A program made the position numbers and the translations under genes. Below are positions 26,201 through 41,200 of a DNA stretch of 64,000 nucleotides, piece by piece. Within the stretch, counting starts at the first letter, position 1; every line of letters starts with the position of its first letter. Source of the stretch: Cymodocea nodosa (Eukaryota; Streptophyta; Magnoliopsida; Alismatales; Cymodoceaceae); NCBI GenBank assembly GCA_036874045.1, contig CM072336.1, positions 16,053,001-16,117,000 on the forward strand, read 5' to 3'. Below the pieces are notes generated by a model that saw only the letters and a program-made list of their open reading frames with translations, did no database searches and had not been told where the DNA came from.

Positions 26201-29200
26201 TACGTTGGAATAACAAGCATCTTTTTTATTTTTTATTTACGATGGTTGTTGCTGAGTTCGAATACATGATTAACCATACTTTTACTAGTTACCCTTTTAA
26301 AGTAATAGTCAATGATAGTGTTTCTTGATAGTCAATGATGTGTTTTTCATTTATATATTTTGCAAATTAGGTATGGCTAGTACAGATAATACAGTACAAG
26401 GTAAACAAAGATCTTACATTAGTTAGAATGCAAAAGCAGATGCCACATTTTTGAGTATATTAGATGTTTTAAATGAAGGGAATGTAAAGATACATGATGG
26501 AAAAGTTAAATAAGAAACATGGAACAAGGTAATAGAAAAATACAATAATGACACAAATGTAGGTATTACAAAGAAAAATGTTGACAGTCAAATTAAAACA
26601 TGACGACAAATGTATCGCAATTACACAAAAAGTATGTCTCAAAGTGGTTGGAGATGGAATTACATACAAGGTCACACTGATATTTTAGATGAAATTTGAA
26701 ATGAATTTATTAAGGTAATATTTTTAAATGTATTAATATAATTTGTACGTTCTGTATATGTTTTCTCATTTTTCTAATCTTGCAGAAACACCCAAATTGT
26801 ACCCCCTCAAAGGTAAATCATGTCCTATTTATGATCAACTGCAATTATTATTTGAAAGTAATATGGCTATAGGGAATGTCAGTAGAAACCCTGAAACAAT
26901 TAGTCAAAATAAAGGAGTCGTACCTATGGATGAACCAAATGAAATAACACCCGCATCAAATCATTTTCAATACTTCACACCACCAAGTGACAATCCAATG
27001 GATACAGATGATACCCAATTTCAATCTCCAATGTCTTCATCAAGAAGGTCCAATCAGGTTAAAAAGGGAAAACGTTCAAGACCACATGCAGAGTCAGCAC
27101 AACTAATGGCATCTTCATTTAAAGAAGTTACATCTACTATTATGTCATTATGTGAAAAAGAAGAGGATAAAGTTAAAGTTCGACAAGAATATTATGATAA
27201 TGTCACAAACATACAGAAAGAACAACTTTAGATCCAAAAACAACAAGTTAAGGTGTAAGAGCAAATGCTACATTTGAAAGTGAAACAAGGAAGTCTTACA
27301 GCACAAACTATAGAAGCATTACTACAAATTGAAAGTCTTACTAACAGTGAGAAATTCAAAACAATGACTTTGTTAGAAAGAAAAGAATTAGCAGAACAAT
27401 TTATTAGCATCCCAACAGATATGAAGGTAGAATGGATAAAGTATCCCAACATATAAATGTATTTTTCTGTTGTTGAGTAATGTTGATGGATGTCATGAAC
27501 TTTATTATTGTGGTGAATAATGTGTAATGTTGAATTTTAGACAATGATGATGACTATTGCAGTTGATATGTGAATGCTTTATTGCTTGTTATTTTATATA
27601 AATCTTGTTATGTGAAATAAATGTTTTTATTATTGTTGAAGATTCTTATAGATTTTTACGAAAAGATGTACTAATCTCATTACTTCTTATAAGTAATAAT
27701 TATCATGAATGGTATGGATGGTTTGGAATTGTTAAAGAATATGCTTAAAGAAGAAGAGGAAAAAGCAGAAAGATGACAAAAATTACTTCTTTCACTGTGA
27801 AACTTCTTTACAGGTGTTGCATGTATGTCAAGTATATTGACTAGTACTACGCATCACATTTATAATAGAAAAGGGCATGACTACATTAGAAGATTATTAG
27901 ATCTATCACTGCCACATCAAGCATATAATTGTCGAAAGATATATAGAATAAGTCAACATGTATTTCTTGACTTTTGTAATTTGTTACGAAGAGAATGTGG
28001 CATGAGAAATACAAACAATGTTAGTATCAAAGAGAAGTTTGCAATATTTCTTGTCACTGTTAGTCAAAATCAACGATATAGAGTAACAATGGAGTGTTTC
28101 TCTCGATCACCATAGACTGTTAGTACATAATTCAATGAAGTATTTAATGCAATTTTAAACTTACATAAACAACTTCTTACAATGCCTCCAGCATGAACTC
28201 CAACTAAAATACTGAATGATTCAAATGTGTATCCCTCTTTTAAGGTAAATATGTACTTTCATATGAAATTGATTTGTACATTATTTTTTTCTCATTTTCT
28301 TCTTCATATGTTAACAGAATTAAATTGGTGTTATTGATGGAATACATATTAAGGTAACTATTTATGTACGATAAACAACAAGATTTAGAAATAAAAAAAG
28401 AGAGTTAAGTCAAAATATTATGACCACATGTAATTTTGATATGAAATTTACATATATTCTTAGTGGTTAGGAAGGATCAACTTCTGATGCAAGAATCCTT
28501 CAAGATGCTGTCACAAGACATCATCCATTGAAGGTTCCACCGAGTATGAAATGACATTATTGAATATATATTTTTTATTTACACTAATTTGTAATTATAT
28601 ACAATAAAGTTTTACTTGTTTAATGCTAGTTATCCTAATCGACTTGAATTTATTTATCCATATCGAGGAGTGAGATATCATCTATCTGAATATGAAAATA
28701 ATAGACTTCTAGAAAATACAGTTGAAAACTTCAATTATAAACATTCACGATTAAGATCAGTGATTGAGCGATCATTTGAAGTTGTTAAACATCGTTTTGC
28801 AATATTACGAGGACATATGTTATATCCTTATAATACACAAACGAAGATTGTGATGGCTTGCTTCATACTACATAATTTTATACATAGAACTAACAGAGTA
28901 GATTTATTAGAAGATCTAGAAGATGAGTTAGCTGAATTTGATTTGGAAAATGAAGAAATTGGAATTATTGAATATGAACATTTACAAATAGATAATACAT
29001 TAGAAATGACACAATAAAAAAGAAAACAAATAGCAGATGAAATGCGTGACAACATGAAGACTGCTATGTAGGATGAACGTGACTTTTAAATCATTTCATA
29101 TGTAACTTTGTCAAATTGTTATGTTGCAATATTTGAACATTTGTATGTTGACAATTTATATTTATGTTCTGAATTTTATTCATATATTGGATGTTAGTTA

Positions 29201-32200
29201 ATAATTTTGAAAAATAATTGTTTGTGATATGTTATGTTCAAATAGGTAATACACAACTTTTTATCAATTTGTTTATGATATTATTAATAAATGAAAATAA
29301 GAAGAGTTGATATTTTTTCTTAAAATATAAGTATTGTGAAGTGAAGAAATAGAGTAAATTAAAATTAATTATTAAAATACTTTAATTAAAAAAGTATATT
29401 TCAATTCTGAATATTCCATCTAGCACAAACTCCCTTGTAGGAATCTTAACTTTCCTAACTTTCTGAGACGTGCACAAACAACCCTAATTTTCTCAAGAAT
29501 TTAAACTTTCTAATTCACAGGAATCTGAACTTTCCATTTCCTTCATTTCTAAACTTTTTGATATGCACAAACACCTCCATATGGTCTTAGTCTATATGAC
29601 CTAACACAAAGTGGCCAAACAAGCAAAACAAGTAGAAAACACATGATGCGAATGTGAAGTAGCTTCAAGACACGTAGAATGGGATATGTTGCAGATGTTA
29701 ATACAAGAAGGTCAATGATAGGATATGTTTTCACTATTGGAAGCACAATTGTAAGTTGAAAGGCAACACACCAACCCACAATTTCTTTATCAACAATCGA
29801 GGCCAAATATATGACCATGATAGAAGCAACAAAGGAAGGCATTTAACTAAAATGTTTATTGGTGATTTTGACCTTTAGCAAAATTCAATGAACATCTTTT
29901 GTGATAATTTAAGTGTTATTAGTTTAGCAAAAGATCATGTTTATCATGATCAAACAAAGCACATAGATGTTAGATATCACTTCATCAAAGTTAAACAAAG
30001 AATTAAAGTGCTGAAAATTGAGACTGAAGAAAAATCAACCAATATGCTTACCAAAGTTGTGACTAAAGGCATGTTCTTACATTGTTTGGACTTGCTTAAT
30101 GTCTACAGCAATTTCTGAAACCCTAAGGGTTTGGTTGCAACTATCAACTCAAGTCAAGGTGAAGATTGTAAATGTGACTTTATGTCTCTCTTTTGTAACT
30201 GATTGGAGACTTTAATCCATCAGTTACAATTCTACATCAATTACAATTTTGTGGTCAGTTTCAAATCTGTGGCTTATATTGATAACACCATTAGTTGGTG
30301 CTATTATCAGGCCACTTTGATAGTGGTATTCATTAGGCACTAATTTCTGGTTTAATGCTAGTTAATGCCTTATAAGGTGTATCACTAGAAAATTACCTTG
30401 TAGTCAGTAATTGCAGGCAAGGGGGAAGTCTGAATTTTTCTGTTCTCATCACTGTTTTGATCTGCAACAACATTCTAAATAGTGATTGGAGAGAGTTGCT
30501 GCAACCCGTGGATGTAGCCCTTGCTTGGGTGAACCATGTAAAATTATTTGTGTCATTGGTGTGCTTTCTTGTTCTCTTCTTCCACTCTAATTCTTGCAAT
30601 TCACTTGTTTTTAACAGTCCAGTAAGGTGGTTATAGGGGAGTGGTTGGCAATCAGGAAGTACATTTGACAGATCACAATGTTGAAGAAAGGATCAAATCA
30701 ACCTTGACCTCCATAAATGACCCACCGCATTTTGGGAAGGGCACCAAGTTTGAATAAACACAACAAGAGGATGTTTTGGAAAAAAAGGTTAACAGATCTG
30801 CATAAACACAAAGAGAGGTCTGTTGGGTTTACGCAAGGATGACGAGGAAGTCCATTGAGTTTATGTAAACACCACAAAAGAGGTTCGTTGAGTTTAAGTA
30901 AACACAATGGTGGGGGACGACGAGTTTACCTAAATGCAATGGAGAGGTCCGTTGGGTTTACATAAACACAACAAATGGCAAAAGTGCTGATAAAAAGGAG
31001 ATGACGTGTTCTACTGACATAACATCCAACATGGCAAGGTGTCAGATGTCAACTTTCAATTAATCTGAAAGATCATCATCAAAAACATCAGCAAATCTTA
31101 AGGTGTCACATGCAACTGATGTAGCAATGTGTCACATGGCAGCCTACATGGCATGAGAACCTAATCAATAGGGTAGAAGGACAACATCGAAAGATTCGAC
31201 AAGTTTACATAAACATAACAGAAGTAGTCTGTTGGGTTCACATAAATACAATGAAGGGAAGATAGCAAGTCTATGTAAACATCACGAGGAAGTCTATTAG
31301 GTTTAGGTAAACACAACGAAGGAGGTCCATTGAATTTAAGTAAATACAACAAAAGAGGTCTATTGAGTTTAGGTAAACGCAACAAAGTGTCAAATGTTTA
31401 CACAGGAAATAAAAATGTCAGTTCAACTAGTGTATAAAGGAATGACAGGTAGTCTCCTGATCGACAGAGGAAAGTATCATCAAGGGATTTTTCACTCAAC
31501 AAAGGGAGGAAATGTCAGGTGACTTTCAAACGACAAAATGGAAAGTGTTGAGTGATTTTTCACCCAACAAAGAAGGTGAAGGCCTTCCCAATGCCAAAGG
31601 GGTACAAAAATGCAAGGTTGAAAAGTAGGGTGTCAACAATATGTATAGATTTCAGATTAGTTTTGTGAAAAAGCCATTGAAATAATTACCAACTATTCAT
31701 GGCTGACGTTGTAGGAGATGATAATGTACAAATTAATGACAATTCTTGTGCCACCTACACCATAATTCCTACACTTATAAGTTGATAATAACTACTTGTA
31801 GAAATTCCTACACCTCCTGTTTGACCTTCTGGAAATGTAGGTACCGATATGGCAGTACCAAAATGGGTTGACTCATCTTCAAGATGAATTTGATGGTCAT
31901 ACAATCTAGATAGAGGAAATAACAAGGAGGTTTGGAAGATATTAAAAAAGGTCTGCAAAACATTTTTTAACTACAAGTTCTCAATAGAAGCTCTTCTCTA
32001 ATCTTCATCCTTTGTTGCAAAAATTAATACCTAAGTGCGAGCTCAAGACCATTCCTTACAAATTTGTATTGTTGACACTTCACTAACCACCTCTATGTTA
32101 ATTCCCTATATTTGAACCTCATGTCACTCCTAGTTGAATCAAAGAATTTTCTGATCAAGATCCCACCAAATCTCCCCAAGTATGACCACTGGACCCCTAA

Positions 32201-35200
32201 AATCATGTCATACATACAAATATTCATGACTTTGACATCAACACAAATAACTTAACCTTGGCAAGACAATTGTATTCCCCTAAGCTCCCCAATTACCTCC
32301 ATCATTCAACCTCCTATAACTCATGTCCTCAACAACCTCCATGTCACAACTTCCCAGCCTTCATGAGAAGACCATGGATCTAGGAAATTATGAGCTCCTT
32401 TGTTATCAAAGAACACCAATACTATTTGGCCATTCACCTTACCCCACATCCACATGGTGTCATATCCCTCCTTCCAATCATGTCATGTACTGAAATCTCA
32501 ACCTCATGACCCTTTGTAAATTCCTCAGGTTCTTGCTCACTCCAATCACCCTACACAAGAAACAAAGTCCATGTCTTAAATTTGTGGCATCGAAAATACT
32601 AGGAGATTTGGGGGGCTCTTCACCATGGTCAGGAGTTGAGGAAAATGGGAGGAAAAAAGGATGAGGGAAAGAACATTGGCATAGGAACATCGGGATCTAT
32701 GATCATAATTGTAACATAACTATTTATCTCAACATTCCTTCATCTTCATTGGAGTTAATATCTTGATCATAGATCCCGATGTTCCTATGCCAATGTTCTT
32801 TCCCTCATCCTTTTTTCCTCCCATTTTCCTCAACTCCCGACCATGGTGAAGAGCCCCCTAAATCTCCTAGTATTTTTTATGCCAACTCCACTTCTCCTTT
32901 TGTATTCTTGACAACTTCATTGCCTAAGTTAGGGAAGTAGGCTCAGTTTCTTGCACTTCAGCTTGCAACTCCTCTTGTAGGTCAAGTAGATCACAAGATT
33001 ATTTTAAAGGAGAATAGACCAATAGCAACAAAACCACATAGATATGTCTATTTTCAGCATAAAGAAATTAAAAGCAGATAGAAAATTACCTATTGGTGCA
33101 ACAAATTAGACCTAGCATCAGTGAATTTGCCTCATTGATGTTGTTAGTTAAAAACAAGATGGTTTGTGGCCAATGTGAATTGATTACAAGGAATTGAACA
33201 AAAGGATAGTTACCGATAGATATCCAATGTTGATAATTAATGAATTATTAGATGAACTAGGGCAAGCAAAGTGATTCTCTAATATTAATCTCAAATCTAG
33301 ATACTACCATATTCAAATGGTTGAAGAGGATATATCCATAAGACAACATTCAAAACACATAATGAACATTACAAGTTTATGGTGATGTCATGTAGGCTTT
33401 ATAATGTCCTGGCAACTTTCTAGGCTATTACGAATGACTTGTTTAGAACATATTTAAGATGGTTTTTGATGATATTTTGGTATATAGCATCTCTTATGAG
33501 CATCATTTACAACACTTTGAAACAGTTTTGTAAGTCCTAATTGCTAATAAATTTGACTCAAAGCAAAGCACATGTGAGTTTGCAATAAATAAAATATCAT
33601 TTTTAAGGCACGTGACAGGCCCAAGGGGACTGGCAATGAATGACATGAACGTACAAATTATAGAAGAGTGGCCAAAACCAAAAATTTGGAAAGGTTTACA
33701 CAACTTTTTAGGCTTAAAGGGTATTATTGTTGGTTTATTAATGATTTCAGCAAGATAGCACAACACTTAAATATTGTGTTACAAAAGGATTTTGATGGAA
33801 TGACAAGATGTAGGCAACCTTCTTAGCTCAAGGAGGCATTGACCAAGGACCCCTTGTTAGTGTTACCAAACTATTTAAAAACATTTGTGATTGAATGAGA
33901 CACCTTGAATGTGGGAATGGGAGTTGTTTTGATGTAAGATGGATACCCTTTAACATACATAAGCAAAGCTTATAAAGAAAGATACAACTACTGATATATG
34001 AGGAGATGCTAGGGATCCTAACTGCAGTTAGCAAATAAAGGCAGATTTTATTAAGGAGGCTGTTTGTTATCCACCCCAACCAACTCAACCTATAATATTT
34101 GGATGATCAATAAATAAGGACACCAATGCAAGAGCATTGACTTACAAAGTTACTTGAATTCAACTACAAAATAGAGTACAAACCATGGAAGGACAACTAG
34201 ACAACAGATACATTATCTAAGCAACGAGGAATTAAACTCACTTACAACATACAATATCTTTGTTTATCAACTACTTGAGCCCTGAGCGGCAACATTGTCG
34301 GCATGCATCTCATCAACAAGGCTCCTCCCTCCTTATTCTTGAGAGCTTTCCCCAAGAAGCTGGATGGCATCGATGGATGACCATGCCAATCCCCTTAGCT
34401 CTCTGATTCACTTTATCTATATACTACCCTCAGAACAAAGAGAATTCAATGAACATCATATCTCATTTGTGGCAATGTTGAAGGACATCTTCCATCAGAT
34501 TTCTTTGACATACTAGTGCATGCCTCAATGCCCAAAGATGGCAAACAAGTCCTTTCCTTTTCCCTTGAAGAGGCCTCATAGTTGGCTAATGCTTTCTGTT
34601 AGACACTAGTTGGCCATTTAAGCACACAACACCCCTCCATGTTCAACATTCTTGCTAAAATGAAGCAAGTTCTCCCTTTTAAAGAAGATTTCTTCCTAGG
34701 TACTATAGATACTAGTTATATTCTCATTTGGTTCAAGTGTAGGGAGGACTTCATCAAAGCTTACATGAAGGATTATTGGGTAATCCAAGGGAAAAGATGC
34801 TTATCTCTAGATGGTCTCCATCCTTCTCACCTGGTCTTGTATCTCTTGAATCTCTGTAGGCTTCCATGTGGATCTATCTCCTAAATCTCTAAGCACACCT
34901 ACAGGCTTTGTGGGCTATTAAGTCTATCATAGGTATGTTGGGCCATTTTTTGTGTTTACAACAAGACATCTAGAGGTTTACTTGCCCAAGATTAATGGTA
35001 GTTTGTGTTGAAAAGGATTTATCCAAGCCTCTACCGCAAGTTATCAAAATCAAGAATGGCCATGAAAATGATCCCTTAACCCATTGAATATGATCCACAA
35101 GAACCTGAATTCTACTCCTCATGCTTCCAAATTGGCCACCAAAGTGAGAGATGTTGTAACACCAATAAAGACAAGCATTTAAACATGAATGTTGTTGACA

Positions 35201-38200
35201 AAACCTAGACGAGAAAACCTGCAAATAGCATTGAACAAGGATAGAACAATACACTCAACTAGAATGAAATCTCAAGTAAGATGATAGTTATAGATGAGTG
35301 AACCTAAGTTCACTAGAGGAAGAACAATAAATGAGATTGTCAACAATCAAGCCATTCAAACACTATAAGAGGGTTGTCAGAAAATTCCCCCCACCCACCC
35401 CCCAACAAAATGGAACTAAGAATGTAGATGATCACGTGGACCCGCTACCTCTAGTAAGCAAAAATCTGCTAGCAACCAATTAACAATGAAGGCTTCCTAT
35501 CAAAGAATCTAAACCCCCATAAGGTCTCCAAGGCAAACATGAAAGAGGAAGATTCAGGGGATGAGACATTGCAAGATGAGCTAGTGAAAAATGAGACAAC
35601 CATTGCCACAAGGTCTATTAGTGATTCTGAACACCAAGCAAACCTTAATTCTAAGCAGATAGGCTTAGATCATCAATTAGAAGAAGACAAGGCTCATCCA
35701 TGTGTTTGCAAAACATATTCTCAAAGCAGATCTTGACCCTGACAATAACAAACATCTTCAATAAAGAACAAGGAGGAGATGGTGCCTCCCAAAATGAATA
35801 CTAAACTCCCATGTAAAGGTGTAATCTCAATATTTTAGTTACCCATGAATACCATCATTTGGAACTGTAGAAACCTAGGGAACAAAGCCTCATGATACCT
35901 CCTAAAAGAAGAAATTCAACTGAAAAAAATCCAACTCGCTGTTGTTTTGGAGCCTTTTATCACCCTTGATGGAGGACAAGCTATTGCAAACTTTATCCAT
36001 CTTCCCAACTGGCATCCTAATGATGTATCTAGCAAAATTTGGCTTTTTGAGTTTGATTGTCTTAATATATCCTTTGTCAATGAAACGGACCTACTAGATA
36101 ACTCTCCCAGAGGGAGATAGACTCCTATTCTTTGCTATTTATGCCTCTTACTACATAAGCACCCGTCGACTTTTACAAGAGGAACACCATTGCATTGATG
36201 GAAGATTCCCCAATGCACCTTGAATATTTGGAGTTGCCTCCAATGAAGTCAGGAATAGCAAGGAGATCATTTCAAGTAGTACCTAAGTACTTCAAACCTA
36301 AAGGGTGCCCAAAGGCTAAAAGCCAACCTATATTGGAAGGGATGGTGCAAGGATCTGAAGAGCTATATTTGAGAATGTGATACAGACGAAAGAATTAAAT
36401 ATAGCAACACCACACCCACTAAATTTTTAGAACCATCACCTATCCCACAACAAAGTTGAACAAACATCAATATGAAATTCATAGAGCGATTGTTACTCTC
36501 AAAGGAGAAGACAAATATATTGGTGGTGATAAATAGATTCACTAAGTATGACCAATTTGTACCACTTAATCACCCTTACTTTTTTTAATATAAGTTTTCA
36601 AATCTATAAAAGGGGTGGGGGACCAAGTAGAAGAATTGTTACAAGTATAATATAAGTGTTAAGGGAAAGGAAAACTGTAACATGTGATAAGAAAAGTCAA
36701 AATCCTCCTAAAGTAGATCTACTAAAAACTCCTATGTTGGGAATGGCCATAGCATCCATTCAAGCTTGTCTTTGAGCATCCATCAAAATGGTCTACACAT
36801 TATTTGTAAAGAAACCCCCTTACCCTTTAAGGCCAAACTTAGCCAGGGCATCTGCAACACAATTCACCTCCCAAGTTGCTTGATAAAAGGAATGGACAAG
36901 CTCCATAGATCAATAAAGAGTTATCTATCCTAGCAAACCCCCCCCCTACATATAGCCTTTGAATTTAATATCATTATATAGAGAAAGGGAGTCAACCTCC
37001 ACTTCCAGATGTTCAATGGGAATATCCAAGTTCAAGTAAAATTGTCAGCCTTCAATCAAGGCATGAATCTCCACTTCAAGTATGTTAGCTCTACCATGGA
37101 AATTGTAGAAAGCAAGAATAATGGAACCATTCACATCTTGGGCTACGCCTCCCCCTACCACATAGCCTTCTAGGTTAACTACTCCATCCATATTTAAGTT
37201 GAGTCTTAGATGTAAGGGTATCTCCCAAGCATGGCATCTAGTAGAGGGTGTTATGACGTTCAAGTGCTCAAAATCTAATCAATGCAAGGTTGCAAATTCC
37301 TCAAGCTAGCATCAAGATCTTCCAAAAGTGCAAATGAAGGTAGCCAAAGCCACTACAATCCTTTCCTTAATGCAATCAAAGGAGCCATTCTTTTTTTCAA
37401 AAATCATAGAGCATCTCTCCTTCCAACATTCCCACAAGATATTTGTGGCCAAAAACCTTAGTCCATTGCTAGACAAGGTCTTGCTCTCTTAGGTCAATGT
37501 GTGGTATACAAATAGCTTCCAATCAATTTGGTTGTAAAGCTTGAGGCCTAGTTTCTATTAACCCAAAACTTGCTAAGGATGGCCCAATCTCCCTCACAAT
37601 AGAGATGATGAAAGGGATCTTCCCACCCAAATCTACAACATTTACAACAAGAGGCCAAACTAGTATCCTCTTCTTTTGGCATTTATCTTCATCAATAATC
37701 TAGAGTGAAACAATCTCTAAAAAAAAAGCATCTTTGTCAAGATAAACTTGTTCCATAAACCTCCATTCCATTTGACTAGCTCTACTTTCTTTCCAAATCA
37801 CTTCCCACGCCATTCTGATTGATAAGATTCCATTGTTAGTGGGCTCCCAATTAAAGGTATCTTCATTATCTATGATGAGTTATAGACTACTATGGATAAT
37901 GTTAGACAGAAGGGAAATATTTTCAAGCATTCCTAAATTAGCCACCACACCAGCTACTAACATGTCCTCCATACCAACCACCCACTCCACCTAGGTTAGT
38001 AATGGCCCAAAAGGTAACCACCACTCCCTCCAAAAGTTCATATTGCCCCGACCACCTAGCCATTTTGCAAAAGGGACAATCCTCCTCCAAGCCTCTTGTA
38101 AATTTCTCCACCTAGGTGACTCACTATAACCATTCTTGTTGAAGGAGTATCCATACCTAGCAGATGTGACTACCACCCATATTGATCACTTGCTAATAAC

Positions 38201-41200
38201 CCTCTAAGTTAATTTGATCCTTAATGCTAGCATAAGTTCCCTTAGGTCTCTAAGACCTAAGCCACCTTCACTCACAGGCTTAGTGATTTTGGCCCATTTC
38301 AACTAGTGTGCCCTACCTTCACCCTACATAAATTTAGCAAATATTGAGTGCAAACAATCTAGAATTCCCACTACAATATTATAAACACTTAGTAAGATGA
38401 ACTAGAATACTAGAGAGAACATGCTTCAATAAGGTTCTCCTCGCTCCTAGAGAGATTAATTTGTTTTTCCACCCTACAAACTTATTATATACCTTTCACA
38501 CCAAGTTCTATCAAAGTAGGTGCATTTCACTCTTCTTTAAAAAATTGAGCATCACAAATACCAGAAAGGGAAGTCCCCTCTATGCCCATGATATTTTTAA
38601 TCATAACTATCATTTGGTTAATGATGTTCTTGGAAGCTAAAAAGAAACTTTTCCTAACATTTATTTTCTAACCTATGAAGGCTTGGTAGTTATTCAAGAG
38701 TTTCATAACCTCTTCCACACCCTTCTTTCGTCTATTGAAAAGAATAACATCATCTACATAGAGAAGGTGGGAGGCCACCGTAGACCTTCTACCAAAGTCA
38801 TAAGGAGTAATCTGATTACTGGTCACCAAACTCTGCATGCCCTAAGGATTTCTTCTATGAGTAAGAAAATACAAGGCAATAGAGTATCATCTCAATAAAC
38901 ACCTCTAGAAACTTTGAAGAAGTTAGTAGAGCCACCACTAAACAACAAAGAAAAGCCAATGTCCTCGATACATCCCTTCAACAAGTGAATGCTCCTTTTT
39001 GAGAAGTCAAACCTAATGAGAACCTAGAAAATCATTGACCACTTCATTCTATCATGTCTTTTACATGTTCAAGTTGATTATAATGTTACCCACTCTGTAA
39101 CCCTTGTTAATATGTTGTGCTAGAACCTAGGCAAGGGCCACATTGTCAAAAATGCTCCTATCTTCAATGAAGGCTCTTTGAGAGGGAGAGATCATCTTGT
39201 GAATGAAGTCTGTTAATCCTTTGACTAATATCCTAGCTATCATCTTATACCACACATTACAAAGGCTAATAGGCCTAAAATTCCTGAAATCTATCAAATT
39301 TTCAACCTACAAGATTAAGGAGAGAAAGGTAAATTTCCCTACTTGAAAAAAATATTGGACCACCTATATCATATCTGCAACAATAGCATCCCAACATGAT
39401 CAAAAGAGCTCTACCATAAAATCATCTAGACCAAGTGCATGATCATGATCAATGGAGAAAATAGTTTTCCTAATCTCTTAATCATTAGGCACAAAGTAGA
39501 ATAGAGAGTTTTCTTCTTCACCTATCAAATATAGAATATTAAGTAAAAGGTAGTCCACCCGTTGTAAACTTCCATTGATAGTTGAACATAGAAATCTTTT
39601 CCCTTCAATCAAACTTCCTCCACTAAACTAAGGCCTAAATTGGTCATTAGAGCCCCTATCTAATTGGTGCATCTCTTGCAATTAATGACTCTGTGAAAGT
39701 AAAGTGTGTTACTATCTCTTTCAACCATCCATCTAATCCAAGCCTTCTAAGCTAAGTAAACCTCCTTTTGCCTATTGCATTTCATCAATCTTGCTCTTAG
39801 TTGTTCTAGTTGAGAGAAGGTTTCCCTATTCCATCCAGCTTGCAAGTTACCTACCTTAATGACAACCACGTGTAGCAAATAGCCTCTTTCCTAATCCATA
39901 TTCCCAAAAACCACCTTGTTCCACTGTTTAAGATGAAATTTGAGAGTTAATATTCTCCTACTCAATCTTCTCAAGGGGCATGTTTCCTTGATACTCCTCC
40001 AAGCATTATCTACCACCTTGATGAAGTCCTTATGTAAGGTTCACATTCATTACAAGCAGAAAGGAGAGGCTCCCGACCATCTATCAGATGTAAGTGAAAG
40101 CACCATTGGCAAATGGTCAAAGTGCATCTAAGGTTTGTATTCCATCAAGGGTTTCTTTTGAATGTCATCAAAGTTATTCATTAAGACTCAATCTAATGTC
40201 CTGTACTACCTACCAAACCCTCTTTGATTGTGGCACCAAGATAAGGCATCTCCTATATAAAGTGATTTGCTTAGGCCTATGACGAAGATCATCTCATTGA
40301 AAACCCTTATTCCCACCAAATTAAAGTTCTTAGCACCAATAACCTCCTCGTTACTTTTGACTGAGTTAAAATCCTGCTAAGATCCATGAAGTCTAAGGGT
40401 GACTGCTATGGAGGTTATAAATTTCATCCCATAAGATGTACCTGTTGACCACACAGCAAGATGCATAAATTGTTGAGAAGAAGAAAGCGTCCCCTTCAAG
40501 ATGCATAAACCATCTTCTTGTCATTTGTGTTGTATCAACAATATGTTGAAATCACACCCGGTCCAACCAAAAAAGCTAAATTAAACATACCAATATTGAT
40601 AAGTAAAACATAACAGTATTAATATAACATTAGACCTCTCCACTCATAACTATTGGTTTTAAGTTGGATGTCTACATTTTAACACTTTTTAATATTCATG
40701 CTACTATCCTAATCTTCAACATTAACCACCTAAGTGCAGCCGACAATATTCAAATTTATTTTAAATTTGATAAGAATCTCCATGTCAAGGATATGGTCAC
40801 CTCTGTTTTCCGACAAATTTGTACAAGTCTTCTTTATGAAGATATGAATATGTAAAAACAAAATAGGACAAAAGGATTTCATATATCCAAATTTTTCCCC
40901 TCGTTAATGTTTATTTATATTCATAAGCTACTTATATATACACGTACTCTAGCAAAATAAGCCATATACTAAAGGTAGAAATTTTGATATATTCTGAAAA
41001 GAAATGAGTCAAAATTGAAAATAAATGTCCTAAATTGCCACTTGTAGGCATTGCTTCAAAGCATTTATCACAATATAGTAATTAGTTATGGTTATGACAA
41101 GTAGCAGCATTATCAAAAATATTTGAAAATGGAGGGTGTTTCCTATATGTACTGTCATCCTTTGAATCCAGGTCCTATATGCAAGAGTGAACCAAGTAGA

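Larger units (their letters stand above)
24606..29578 (+). mobile_element. PIF/Harbinger DNA transposon (about 5.0 kb)
   Basis: The element has both genes typical of autonomous plant Harbinger elements, a MYB/trihelix-like DNA-binding protein and a DDE_Tnp_4 transposase, in the same orientation. Its ends are inverted: GGGGGGTTTGTGC at the left and, read inward from the right, GGAGGTGTTTGTGC. The GTTTGTGC motif is repeated just inside both ends (near 24670 on the left, near 29480 and 29430 on the right). ATA flanks both sides (24603-24605, 29579-29581), a possible 3-bp target duplication; the family usually prefers TAA/TTA, so the exact ends are tentative. It sits in the 18.9-kb POL2 intron on the opposite strand. 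Both genes carry disabling changes. Confidence 0.78.

Noticed and set aside
30715..31390. Regular repeats resembling a CRISPR array
   Set aside because: Units are contiguous, variable and lack unique spacers of constant length; the context is a plant retrotransposon end, so a minisatellite is the better reading.
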